This document shows positions 17,572 to 24,893 of a stretch of 64,000 nt of DNA, one piece after another. Below the pieces are notes generated by a model, which was given only the letters and a program-made list of their open reading frames with translations, ran no database searches and had not been told where the DNA came from. The DNA lies in assembly GCF_900107105.1 (NCBI RefSeq), contig NZ_FNOT01000009.1:1-64000 (forward strand). The letters run 5' to 3'. The translations under genes were made by a program, and so were the position numbers. This stretch comes from Geodermatophilus africanus. GTDB lineage: Bacteria > Actinomycetota > Actinomycetes > Mycobacteriales > Geodermatophilaceae. Numbering within the stretch: the first letter of the stretch is position 1; each line of letters begins with the position of its first letter.

Positions 17572-18030
17572 ATGGACCTGGTGGAGTTCGAGCGCCCGCT
17601 CGAACTGCTGGTGTGGGGGCGCAACACCTACACGGTGCTGTACCTCGACCACTTCCTGGAGGACGCGGTCCGGGCGGCGGGTACCCGCCGCGTCGAGGGA
17701 CGCATCGAGGGGGTCGACGTCAACCTGGGCGTCAACCGCGCCGACGTCGTGCCCCGACCGTTCTGCTACGTCGGCGCAGCGCTGCAACGGCGCCTGGAGG
17801 CCCAGGCCGGCGATGTCGTCACCTGCCGTCTGCGGCCCGCCGACCCCGACCACGTGCCGCTGGCCGACGACGTCCGGGCTGCTCTCGCGGACGCCGGTCG
17901 CCTCGGTGCGTTCCAGAGCCGCCGACCGGCCCAGCGCCGCCGCGATCTTCAACCCATCGACGATGCAGCCCGCGAGACCACCAGGCGGGCGCGCATCGAG
18001 TCGCTCGTGCGGTCGCTGCCACCGCCGTGA
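17572..18030 (+). CDS. DUF1905 / YdeI-type protein
   Basis: ATG 17572 follows a GAGGGG ribosome site at good spacing. The 152-residue product has the DUF1905 beta-barrel pattern: VEFERPLELLVWGRNTYTVL, then RRVEGRIEGVDVNLGVNRAD, and a FCYVGAALQRRLEAQAGDVV block, followed by a C-terminal helical segment RARIESLVRSL as in YdeI/OmpD-associated proteins. Homologues have been linked to bacteriocin or antimicrobial-peptide tolerance, but the biochemical role is unknown. This is the last clear chromosomal gene before the putative left attachment site. Confidence 0.8.
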   Translation: MDLVEFERPLELLVWGRNTYTVLYLDHFLEDAVRAAGTRRVEGRIEGVDVNLGVNRADVVPRPFCYVGAALQRRLEAQAGDVVTCRLRPADPDHVPLADDVRAALADAGRLGAFQSRRPAQRRRDLQPIDDAARETTRRARIESLVRSLPPP

Positions 18031-18120
18031 CCGCCACCGGCACCTCTCGCCGGCGAGCTCCGGCTGCGATGGAGGGCCGGGAGCCCGGCTTGCGACGTCC
18101 GGGAACACCGGGGTGCAGCT

Positions 18121-18135
18121 GTGTCCGAGGGGGGA
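18121..18135 (-). repeat. putative attL: partial copy of the tRNA-Leu 3' end
   Basis: The 15 bases GTGTCCGAGGGGGGA are identical to 61983-61997, which is the 3' end of the tRNA-Leu(GAG) gene, in the same orientation. The next dozen bases also match at most positions (TTG, AC, CCC). It lies between the last ordinary chromosomal gene and the recombinase module, exactly where the distal att copy of a tRNA-integrated element should be. The core is short, and the dispersed repeats at 10137 and 15076 share 11-12 of these bases, so the call is tentative. Confidence 0.5.
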
Positions 18136-18211
18136 GTTGGACACCCGTTGCTGGGCGATTGCCCGGAGATGGGTGTCGAAGCGGAGTTCCGGGGCACCGG
18201 CGGCGTGCTCG

Positions 18212-18439
18212 TCACTGGAGGCCGTCCTGGGTGGTTGCGGGGTGCGGCGCCAAGAACAGCAACGTCTGCACGGCGGCGGTCGCTCCCGGGGCTGACGGCA
18301 CCGAACGCCGTACCTGATGCCGCCAGGCCGACCGCTGCAACCCCTCGTGGCGGACGATGCGCAGGGCCGCCGTGTTCTTGATCCCAAGTTCGGCGGCAAG
18401 CCCCCGGGCCAGCCGCTGTTGGTTGCGGTTGTCAGTCAT
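18212..18439 (-). CDS. small hypothetical protein, 75 residues
   Basis: ATG 18439 has a strong GGAGGA ribosome site. The N-terminus reads NQQRLARGLAAELGIKNTAA followed by LRIVRHEGLQ, a helix-turn-helix-like pattern (R-LA--LA-E-GI--T-ALR-V) seen at the N-termini of small proteins on actinobacterial plasmids and integrative elements. The rest is Ala/Pro-rich with no clear domain. It is the first gene inside the putative attachment site and is transcribed with the recombinase module. DNA binding is an inference. Confidence 0.6.
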   Translation of the reverse strand: MTDNRNQQRLARGLAAELGIKNTAALRIVRHEGLQRSAWRHQVRRSVPSAPGATAAVQTLLFLAPHPATTQDGLQ

Positions 18440-18594
18440 TGGTTTCCTCCGGCTTGGGGATGTGGGGCGGGGGTTGGGGTCGGATCGTGTGCGGTGAAGC
18501 CGCCGTCTGCACGGCGATTCACGGCTCGGGTCCGGTGACCTCGAGGCGGGGACCGGGCACAGGAGCTGCGTCCGGGGCCCGGGTGCGCCCGGGT

Positions 18595-18690
18595 TCACGC
18601 CCGCAGCTCCGCGAGCAGATCCGGGTGGATGGGCAGGTCTCGTCGCTGACCGGAGGGCACGGACGCCCGCCGGGCCGGTCGGCTAGTCAT
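18595..18690 (-). CDS. very small ORF coupled to recombinase A, 31 residues
   Basis: ATG 18690 overlaps the stop of recombinase A as ATGA, like the other junctions in this operon. The peptide ends DLPIHPDLLAELRA and has no recognisable family. Too short to judge by composition, so kept as a possible small gene. Confidence 0.35.
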   Translation of the reverse strand: MTSRPARRASVPSGQRRDLPIHPDLLAELRA

Positions 18691-20096
18691 GCCTGGTCTC
18701 CGTCCGTGAACAGCGGCCGGCCGGGCGCCGAGCCGGGTCCGGGCTCGCCGGTGCCCGATAAGGCGGCCGGCTCGTCGCGGCCGAACAAGGGGGCGTCGGC
18801 GGAGGTCACGCCCGGGGCGTGCTCGACGCTTCGGGCGCTGGGCCGGCCGGTCGGCTCCACCGAGGCGGCGGGCACCGGCGGCCGCTGTAGCGTCGATCCG
18901 GTGGCCGGCATCCCGCCGCTTACCCGCGACCGCGGCGCGATGCCATACGGCGCCGCGAACACTCCGGCGGCGGCGGAGCTCGGCGGCAGCGGTGCGTCCA
19001 GCGGTCCGAACAGGTCCTCGGCGACCTCCCGTAGGCGGGCGAAGCCGGGCTTCTTGACGTACCGGTAGGACACCGGCAGGGCCTTCCAGCTGTGCCCGGC
19101 CCACACGGTGAGTTCGGCCAGGCCGAACCGGGCCTCCACCTCGTCCTCGGTGAGCCGTCGGATCGCATGCGGGCCGATGCTCAGCGGCGCTGCCCACGCG
19201 TGCCGGGCCTTGAGTCGCTTGCTGAGGGTGTCGAACCGGCGGCCGGTGAGCGGTCGTCCGTTGCGATAGCGGAAGGCGGGGTCGGACCCAGCACGTGATC
19301 CGCGCACCTGCGCCAGGGTGACGATCTCCTGCAGCAGCTGGCGGTTGACCGGAAGGGGCTGGGTGTAGCCGAACTTGGCCGACGCCCGCAGCTGGCAGGC
19401 CGCGGTGTCGATGGCGTCGAGCGTGAGGTTGAGCAGCGCCTCCTGCCGCAGCCCGGTGTGCCGGAGGAGGAGCAGCAGCAGTCGATCCAGCTCAGGGTCG
19501 TCACCGGTCGTGCAGGCGACCGCCAACCAGTGGGCGAACTGCCCGACGGTGAGGTGATGGGCGAAGTCCGCACCGCCCTGCTTGCGCTTCAGCCCGTCTG
19601 TCGGATCCTCGTGGATCCACTTCCGCACCTCGCTGCGGCGGAAGAGCTTCCGCACGGCGAGCCGGAAGCGCTCCTCCGCGCCGTGGCCATGCGCGTCCGG
19701 GTCGTAGGACATCCGCGGGTGTCCGTGCGCCGCGGCGTCGCGCAGGGTTCGGGCGGCCGACTCACGGCCGACCGCGTACAGCAGATCCTGCAGTCGGCTG
19801 GCCTCAACCTCGCTGGGCCGCTTATCACCGAAGCCGGGGAAGGCGGGCACCAACCGATCGGCCGCGTCGGCGTAGCTGGGGAGCCCGTCGAGCAGGAGGG
19901 TCATCTGGCGCGCGTAGTAGCCGCGGAGCTGATCGTCGTGTCGGAGGGCCTCGGCGACGAGCGTCCGCAGCGCCGGCTCCGGGCGATCCTCCGCGAGCAC
20001 GTCGGCGGCCGCCCGCACCTGCGCCGGCGACATGTTCATGCTGCGGGCGTAGTTCATCAGTGAGAGCACCGCGGGCGAGGTGCCGCCGCCGGTCAT
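18687..20096 (-). CDS. tyrosine recombinase A
   Basis: A 469-residue tyrosine recombinase. The catalytic set can be read: Arg I in HTGLRQEALL near residue 212, H-x-x-R in IGPHAIRRLTED near 310, the His/Trp box AGHSW near 333, and the tyrosine in VSYRYVKK near 344. The core-binding half holds MSYDPDAHGHGAEERF, a motif also present in recombinase B. After residue 370 comes a disordered Pro/Ser/Ala-rich tail of about 100 residues. ATG 20096 overlaps the upstream gene (ATGA). It sits next to the putative attL and is the best candidate for integration/excision of the element, with or without recombinase B. Confidence 0.88.
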   Translation of the reverse strand: MTGGGTSPAVLSLMNYARSMNMSPAQVRAAADVLAEDRPEPALRTLVAEALRHDDQLRGYYARQMTLLLDGLPSYADAADRLVPAFPGFGDKRPSEVEASRLQDLLYAVGRESAARTLRDAAAHGHPRMSYDPDAHGHGAEERFRLAVRKLFRRSEVRKWIHEDPTDGLKRKQGGADFAHHLTVGQFAHWLAVACTTGDDPELDRLLLLLLRHTGLRQEALLNLTLDAIDTAACQLRASAKFGYTQPLPVNRQLLQEIVTLAQVRGSRAGSDPAFRYRNGRPLTGRRFDTLSKRLKARHAWAAPLSIGPHAIRRLTEDEVEARFGLAELTVWAGHSWKALPVSYRYVKKPGFARLREVAEDLFGPLDAPLPPSSAAAGVFAAPYGIAPRSRVSGGMPATGSTLQRPPVPAASVEPTGRPSARSVEHAPGVTSADAPLFGRDEPAALSGTGEPGPGSAPGRPLFTDGDQA

Positions 20097-20452
20097 GTCC
20101 CGCTACTCCTTCCACGGCGCTGCTCAAGCAGCTCCGCTGCCACGAACGAGGTCTTGACCAGCCACAGCTCCCGGCCGTCGCAAGCGACGAGGACCGGCTG
20201 GCGCGCGGTGTCCAGGTGGGCGCACAGGTCGGCGGGCAACTGCAGCCGCGCCTGCGGGGTTAGGACTGCCGGTGCCGTCGGCACCTCGGTCGGGTGACGG
20301 TCCGGGCCGAGGACGATGAGGTCGTGGTTCCACCGGAGCGGCCACAGGGCGCGACCTGCGGTGTCGTCGGCCGGCTCGAGGGCCAGTCCCAGCCGGCCGA
20401 CGCGCAGCCGGCCGTGGGCGTCGGCGCGCGCGACCGTGAGGCGCCAGGTCAC
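20093..20452 (-). CDS. hypothetical protein in recombinase operon, 119 residues
   Basis: GTG 20452 overlaps the stop of the LAGLIDADG-like gene as GTGA and decides the start. The sequence VTWRLTVARADAHGRLRVGR then WNHDLIVLG and PAVLTPQARLQLPADLCAHL has the alternating strands of a small beta-barrel, the latter part resembling AbrB/SpoVT-like hairpins (LTPQARLQLPADL), though that is only suggestive. It is coupled on both sides (upstream gene and recombinase A), so it may be an accessory DNA-binding or directionality factor. Confidence 0.65.
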   Translation of the reverse strand: MTWRLTVARADAHGRLRVGRLGLALEPADDTAGRALWPLRWNHDLIVLGPDRHPTEVPTAPAVLTPQARLQLPADLCAHLDTARQPVLVACDGRELWLVKTSFVAAELLEQRRGRSSGT

Positions 20453-20856
20453 CGTCGGCTCCGCGCGGATCCATGGGCAACGGCCTCCGCCGGGGATGAG
20501 ATCGCGGTTATCCGGAGGGTGACGAGATCCCGCCACAGCGGCGAGGACTGCGGAAGGTAGGGAAGCACCTTGTTGCCGACGTGCAGGCATGCCCAGCGAC
20601 CTTCGACAGCCCAGGTCAACCCACGTCCTGTCGCGCTGACCGCGCCGCGCTGGCTGCCGACGCCGAAGCCGTCGCGTAGCCGCTGAACCTGATCAGCGCG
20701 GAGGTTTCCGACGGTGAGACGGACAACTTCCTGTCCGTTGCCCCGGACGAATGTCCGCAGGGCGCCCAGGCCGTCGAGCAATCCGGCGACGTAGCGAAGC
20801 TCGTCCTCGGCCAACGTGACCGGAGGGAGCTCCCGAGAGCGGCGGATCTGCGGCAT
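20449..20856 (-). CDS. LAGLIDADG-like protein lacking the catalytic acid
   Basis: ATG 20856 gives 135 residues. ELRYVAGLLDGLGALRTFVR matches the LAGLIDADG helix and first strand, then VVRLTVGNLRADQVQRLRDG matches the usual strand and helix, and LTWAVEGRWACLHVGNKVLP plus YLPQSSPLWRDLVTL matches the typical domain end. In the signature, the eighth position (catalytic Asp/Glu) is leucine, so cleavage is unlikely and DNA binding more so. No ribosome site precedes ATG 20856; a palindrome ends 12 bases upstream, suggesting a repressed, possibly leaderless promoter. An in-frame ATG at 20910 would run through the palindrome and is less likely. Confidence 0.65.
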   Translation of the reverse strand: MPQIRRSRELPPVTLAEDELRYVAGLLDGLGALRTFVRGNGQEVVRLTVGNLRADQVQRLRDGFGVGSQRGAVSATGRGLTWAVEGRWACLHVGNKVLPYLPQSSPLWRDLVTLRITAISSPAEAVAHGSARSRR

Positions 20857-20867
20857 GGTCCGACCGT

Positions 20868-20889
20868 ACACACTCAGCTGTGAGTGTGT
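20868..20889. promoter_or_regulatory. palindromic operator candidate upstream of the LAGLIDADG-like gene
   Basis: ACACACTCA and TGAGTGTGT form perfect 9-bp arms around GCTG, 12 bases upstream of the start at 20856. A 22-bp dyad at this spot is typical of a repressor operator; the XRE regulator at 20972-21283, encoded next door, is the obvious candidate. Confidence 0.7.
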
Positions 20890-20971
20890 TGTCGATCGAA
20901 AGGAGTACATGCGTCATCGCCGGCGGTCGCCCGGGCGCAGGCGGTCTCCGGTGCCGGGAGGGGTGTCGGTG

Positions 20972-21283
20972 TCAGGCCGGGTTGCGGCGGCGCCCGTCCG
21001 CGGGCGGCTTGATGGCGGCGGTGCGGGGGCGGCCCACAGCCCCGAAGGGGTAGACGGTGAGCAGGTCGGTGACCAGGACGTCGTAGTGGTCGGCCAGGGC
21101 GAGGAGCGCCGGCAGCGAGGGCAGCTTGGTGCCACGCTCGATGTCCGACAGGTGCGCCACGGTCAGCCCGGCGCTGGCCGAGACGTCCTCGAGTCGTTGC
21201 TCGCGCTCTTTGCGGATCTCGCGCAGGCGCACGCCGAGCAGCACCATTCCGTCGGTGAGGCGGGTGGGCCGCTCGGTCGGCAT
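20972..21283 (-). CDS. XRE-family transcriptional regulator
   Basis: A 103-residue protein with a lambda-repressor-type helix-turn-helix: GVRLREIRKEREQRLEDVSA, then SAGLTVAHLSDIERGTKLPS and LPALLALADHYDV, spanning residues 15-75. The short C-terminal part is basic and disordered. It lies inside the minus-strand recombination operon, between recombinase B and the LAGLIDADG-like gene, and is the likely regulator of the module. Confidence 0.88.
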   Translation of the reverse strand: MPTERPTRLTDGMVLLGVRLREIRKEREQRLEDVSASAGLTVAHLSDIERGTKLPSLPALLALADHYDVLVTDLLTVYPFGAVGRPRTAAIKPPADGRRRNPA

Positions 21284-21363
21284 GACCGCAGGCTAGCGAC
21301 CGCCGACCGGGCCGTCGGGAGGCGCGGGAAGGAGTCGTCCCACGCCGGTCGTCCGCCGGAGTG

Positions 21364-21615
21364 CTATCCGGCCGCGCCGGCACCGGCGGACACCTCCCGC
21401 AGCAGGACGACGGTGCGCCAGGGCTCGGTCAGCACGTCGACCACGACGGCGGGCCGGACATCGCCGGGCGGACCGGCGTCCACGCGCACGCCGGGGCGCA
21501 GGCGCTGCGGCTGGTCGCTGTCCGCGGCGAAGGTCCACACTCGACCGGCGGCATCGCGCTGGTCCCAGTCGGCCCAAATCCGCGGCACCTCGGCCGCCGC
21601 AAGGTTCTCGCTCAC
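21364..21615 (-). CDS. small hypothetical protein coupled to recombinase B, 83 residues
   Basis: GTG 21615 overlaps the recombinase B stop (GTGA). The sequence VPRIWADWDQRDAAGRVWTF, RLRPGVRVDAGPPGDVRPAV, then VVVDVLTEPWRTVVLLREV, predicts a small all-beta protein. No family recognised. Coupling suggests a role with recombinase B, for example as an excisionase-like partner, but that is inference. Confidence 0.6.
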   Translation of the reverse strand: MSENLAAAEVPRIWADWDQRDAAGRVWTFAADSDQPQRLRPGVRVDAGPPGDVRPAVVVDVLTEPWRTVVLLREVSAGAGAAG

Positions 21616-22592
21616 CGCGGGCCGAACACCTGCTCGTAGGCGGCGACCAGGTCGTCGAACTCCACCTGTGTGTAGATCTCGATGGCGCTCCGCCGGCCGG
21701 ACTTGTGGCCGGCGTAGGCCTGCGCCACCCGCAGTCCGCTGACCGCGGCGATGTCGCTGAGCGTCGTGTGCCGCAGCCAGTGCGCGCCGACGTCGAGTTG
21801 CTCGGACCAGTCGCAGTGCCGGTCCAGCCGGTCGAACAACGAGTTGAACCGGCGCCGGGTCAGCGGTTCGCCGTTGCGATAGCGGAGGACGTGGTCCTGT
21901 GGACGGTGGCCTCCGCGGTCGCGGGAGAAGTCGTCGAGCCTCCGCAGCATGTCGCCGCTCAACGGCAGCGTGCGGACCGAACCCCGCTTCTCGCTCAGCG
22001 TGACCGCTCGCTGGGCGTGGTGGAGATGGGCGCGGCGCAGGTTCAGCGCCCCTTCCCGCCGGGCCGCAGTCATCCGGAGGAAGTCGAGCAGCATGACGTC
22101 CAGGTCGGGGTCTTTCCCGGTCCCTGCCGCGATTCGCCGGAGTTCGCTGAGCTCATCTTCGGTCAAAGGGCGTTCCGGTGCGGGTGGGCGTGGCGGCGCC
22201 TCGAGATCCGCCGCGGGCGAGCCGTCGAGCAGGCCGTCCTTGACGGCGGCGCGGAAGAAGAACCGCGCCGACCGCACGTAGTTCTCGGCCGCTCCGTGCC
22301 CATGGGCGTCGGGGTCGTAGCTGCGCAGTTCGCGCCCGCGTGCTTCGGCGCGGCGCACCTGGGTGGCGCCGACCTCGCGCCGCACGGAGTCGCGGTGCTG
22401 CTCGAGGTCGATGAGTCGCACGGAGGCCAGGGGAGCGGGCCCGAACTGCGTGACGAGTCGGTCGAAGCCGGCTGCGTAGGTGGCCAGCGATTTCGGCGGG
22501 CACAGCTCCCGCACTCGTGGCGCGTATCCCTCCACTGTCGTCTCGAAGGCCTCCGCCCGCACGGGCAAGCCGGTTCGGTTCCACGTACTCAT
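21612..22592 (-). CDS. tyrosine recombinase B
   Basis: A 326-residue tyrosine recombinase with SAM-like N-terminal domain (residues 15-125) and a complete catalytic set: Arg I in MTAARREGALNLRRAH near 177, H-x-x-R in GAHWLRHTTLSD near 270, His in AYAGHKSGRRSA near 295 and the nucleophile tyrosine in IEIYTQVEFDD near 306. It shares ELRSYDPDAHGHGAAENY with recombinase A, so the two are paralogues. A 23-bp palindrome ends 10 bases upstream of its ATG, and the same palindrome occurs at the far right end of the element. Confidence 0.9.
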   Translation of the reverse strand: MSTWNRTGLPVRAEAFETTVEGYAPRVRELCPPKSLATYAAGFDRLVTQFGPAPLASVRLIDLEQHRDSVRREVGATQVRRAEARGRELRSYDPDAHGHGAAENYVRSARFFFRAAVKDGLLDGSPAADLEAPPRPPAPERPLTEDELSELRRIAAGTGKDPDLDVMLLDFLRMTAARREGALNLRRAHLHHAQRAVTLSEKRGSVRTLPLSGDMLRRLDDFSRDRGGHRPQDHVLRYRNGEPLTRRRFNSLFDRLDRHCDWSEQLDVGAHWLRHTTLSDIAAVSGLRVAQAYAGHKSGRRSAIEIYTQVEFDDLVAAYEQVFGPR

Positions 22593-22601
22593 GGGCGGTT
22601 T

Positions 22602-22624
22602 CTACTACGCTGAGAGCGTAGTAG
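22602..22624. promoter_or_regulatory. palindrome P1, operator or recombination site
   Basis: CTACTACGCT and AGCGTAGTAG are perfect 10-bp arms around GAG. The site ends 10 bases from the recombinase B start. Its near-twin at 60983-61004 stands between the two divergent serine-recombinase-like genes. Confidence 0.8.
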
Positions 22625-22857
22625 ACAAGATCGCGGTGCGTTCGAAGCGGATCAGCGGGTGCTCGGCCAGGACTGCGAGCTCCGCCGGCAGGACGGCGCG
22701 GCTCGATCGATTGCCGCCGTGGTCGCTGCCGAGCTTCGGCATTTGCCCGGCGATCGAGGCGTCGCAGCGGCTCGAGTTGTAGCCGCTACTCACCCCGCCG
22801 GATGAGCCGGACCGGTCGCGGGCCCTGGTCGCGGCGGACGGCAGCGACCATAACGAC

Positions 22858-23067
22858 GTGCCCACCTACGGCGCCGAGACCGCCCTGCCCTACCCGCACC
22901 GCGAACGCGCGGCCGCGGGACTCCGGGCGCAGCTGCGGTACCTGCTGCCAGCCGGGGTGGCGGCCGACTGGTCGACGTTCACCGTCACCGGCCCGATAGA
23001 GGTCCCGACGCCCGGGGCAACACCTGGTTCGAGTACGCGGCCCAGGTGGACACGGGCACCGACTGAC
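22858..23067 (+). pseudogene. hypothetical gene, probably frameshifted
   Basis: From GTG 22858 the reading VPTYGAETALPYPHRERAAA then LLPAGVAADWSTFTVTGPIE looks coding. At about 23003-23005 good sequence passes to another frame, DARGNTWFEYAAQVDTGTD with a stop. Joining them gives a coherent protein of about 70 residues, so one base seems lost. The open frame also extends upstream of 22858 without an ATG or GTG, so the true start may be lost too. Function unknown. Confidence 0.4.
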
Positions 23068-23097
23068 ACCCTGTGATCGGCCGGGCATGCACATCGA

Positions 23098-23138
23098 GGT
23101 TGGTATCACGGATGTGACTATCACCAGTGATACCAACC
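23098..23138. promoter_or_regulatory. long inverted repeat, operator candidate
   Basis: GGTTGGTATCAC and GTGATACCAACC are perfect 12-bp arms 17 bases apart, and the spacer holds a third half-site TATCACC. Three TATCAC half-sites about two helical turns apart are typical of cooperative repressor binding. The next gene downstream is the helix-turn-helix gene at 23272. Confidence 0.7.
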
Positions 23139-23271
23139 AGCCTGACCAGCCTGGTGCGCACCGAGTTCGGGCGGCCCCTTGCCGGCGTGCGGTACCCGTT
23201 GGGCGCCCCCCTGCTGCTGCTCACCTCCGCAGGGGACGCGACGGACCGGGCCACGTGACTACCGTGCGCCC

Positions 23272-23580
23272 GTGCCGTACCCGCCCCGCCCGCAGCTGCG
23301 GCCGCTGCCGGAGTTTGCCGGCACCGCAAGCCCTCGACCGGACCCAGCGGTCCAAGCTCGGGTGGAGGCGTTCATCGTCGAGAACTACCTTGCGGGACGC
23401 AGCCTGCGGGAACTGTCGGATCTCACCGACAGGTCCTTCTCCGCCGTCCGCAACATCCTCGCCAAGCACCACGTCCACCGCCGAGGTACTGGTGCCGCGG
23501 TGCTGGACGAATCCCGTTCGCAGACTCGTCGTCACATTGCGGGCAGGGAGGCGGAACGAAACGGCGGCGAACTGTCGTAG
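23272..23580 (+). CDS. helix-turn-helix protein, 102 residues
   Basis: GTG 23272 is chosen because upstream sequence is low-quality. After a Pro-rich leader (residues 1-25), the core reads QARVEAFIVENYLAGRSLRE then LSDLTDRSFSAVRNILAKHH, a simple helix-turn-helix of the type found in small actinobacterial regulators and Whi-linked proteins. The C-terminus is basic. It ends 7 bases before the sigma-region-4-like gene, so the two form an operon likely controlled through the inverted repeat at 23098-23138. Confidence 0.72.
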   Translation: MPYPPRPQLRPLPEFAGTASPRPDPAVQARVEAFIVENYLAGRSLRELSDLTDRSFSAVRNILAKHHVHRRGTGAAVLDESRSQTRRHIAGREAERNGGELS

Positions 23581-23587
23581 GTGAGGT

Positions 23588-24829
23588 GTGACGATGACAC
23601 GAGAAGGCTCTGACGAGGCTCCGAGCGAGGACCGCCCGCCGACGGCGGCGGAGATCGAGGCCTGGCATCGCGAGGACTTGTTCCTGCCCCCCGGCGACGC
23701 GGACGAGGCGACGTATCCGTCGCTCTACAACATCTCCGCCGGGATGATCTTCACGGGCGTGATCCGACCGCTGCAGCCGCAGCTGCCGGACTACGTTGCC
23801 ATCCCCCTCGACCGCCCCACCGACGAGTTGGCGGTCAAAGTGGCCAACTGGAACATGCTGTGGGAGGCCGGGCAGTTCCGACGCCGGTTCTTCGACGCCG
23901 ACGAGCTGCCCGAGCCGATGGCGAAGGTCGCCGACCTCGGCGACGTGAACGTGATCCTCGTGCCGCGCACCCGGTCGCGGTACTACGAGTACGCGCCGTT
24001 GTTCCACCTGCTGCCGAAGGACGTTCTCGACCGGTTCGACCTGCCGTTGATGCGGCGCGGACAGTGGCCGTTCCTGGCCGATTGGCGCAGCGTGGACCGT
24101 TTCCTCCCGGCCGACTTCGCGCAGTCGCTGTCGCGCGCGTGGGCGGCGACTGTGTGGCCGCTGTTGAACTCCGGGTCCCGGCTCTCGGCCTTCTCCGCCG
24201 ACGATCCGATCCGCCTCCTGGCGCACAACCTGGACTTCTGGCTGCCGCCGGTCACCACGGTCATCCAGGAGCTTCTCGGCGAGTTCCCGCTGGTCGACAA
24301 GGGCAAGCCGGTCGGCCCGGTGCCACTGGCCGATGGTGGCGTGCTCCCCGACGCGGTGACCGGCAACCCGCGCATGGGCGGCACCGTGTGGGCCGGTGTC
24401 CAGGGCGCCGGGGAGGTGGTGGCCGCCACCGTCGAGGCCGCCGACGCGACCGGCCGGCTGCGCGACATTCTGGACGCGGTCCGTGCCCACCGCGTGGCCG
24501 ACGACTTTTCGCCGAGCTGGTCGTTCGCCAGGGAGGACTTCGAGCGGAAGCTCTACCGCAAGCGCAACAAGGTGGCGGTGCGCTTCGTTGAGCTGACCGA
24601 CAGCATTCCGGTGCAGAGCCCCGACAGCGATGTCCTGGGCAACCTGGTCACCCGCGACTTCCTGGCCTTGCTGGACGAGAAGAAGCGGCAGATCGTGATC
24701 CTGCTGGCCAGCGGGTTCCGGCAGCACGAGATCGCCGAGCAGTTGGGCTACGCCAACCACAGCCCCGTCTCCAAGCGGCTGGAGCAGATCCGACGGCAGG
24801 CAGAGGCCTTCTTCGGATTGGACGGGTAG
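23588..24829 (+). CDS. large protein with C-terminal sigma-region-4-like HTH
   Basis: GTG 23588 (or ATG 23594) starts a protein of about 413 residues. Residues 1-330 match no family I know; they are Trp/Pro-rich with an even strand/helix mix. The last 80 residues read DFLALLDEKKRQIVILLASG, then FRQHEIAEQLGYANHSPVSK and RLEQIRRQAEAFF. This matches region 4 of sigma-70/ECF factors, with 'LL-E..RQI..L...G....EIA..LG.....V...L..IR' intact. There is no region 2, so it cannot be an ordinary sigma factor. It could recruit polymerase or be a DNA-binding effector. Coupled to the small HTH gene upstream. Confidence 0.7.
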   Translation: MTMTREGSDEAPSEDRPPTAAEIEAWHREDLFLPPGDADEATYPSLYNISAGMIFTGVIRPLQPQLPDYVAIPLDRPTDELAVKVANWNMLWEAGQFRRRFFDADELPEPMAKVADLGDVNVILVPRTRSRYYEYAPLFHLLPKDVLDRFDLPLMRRGQWPFLADWRSVDRFLPADFAQSLSRAWAATVWPLLNSGSRLSAFSADDPIRLLAHNLDFWLPPVTTVIQELLGEFPLVDKGKPVGPVPLADGGVLPDAVTGNPRMGGTVWAGVQGAGEVVAATVEAADATGRLRDILDAVRAHRVADDFSPSWSFAREDFERKLYRKRNKVAVRFVELTDSIPVQSPDSDVLGNLVTRDFLALLDEKKRQIVILLASGFRQHEIAEQLGYANHSPVSKRLEQIRRQAEAFFGLDG

Positions 24830-24893
24830 TGAAGCCAGCGGTCCGCCTCGCCGGCGCCGGCGCGCTCGTGCATCGGATGATGCGGGTGCCGTC

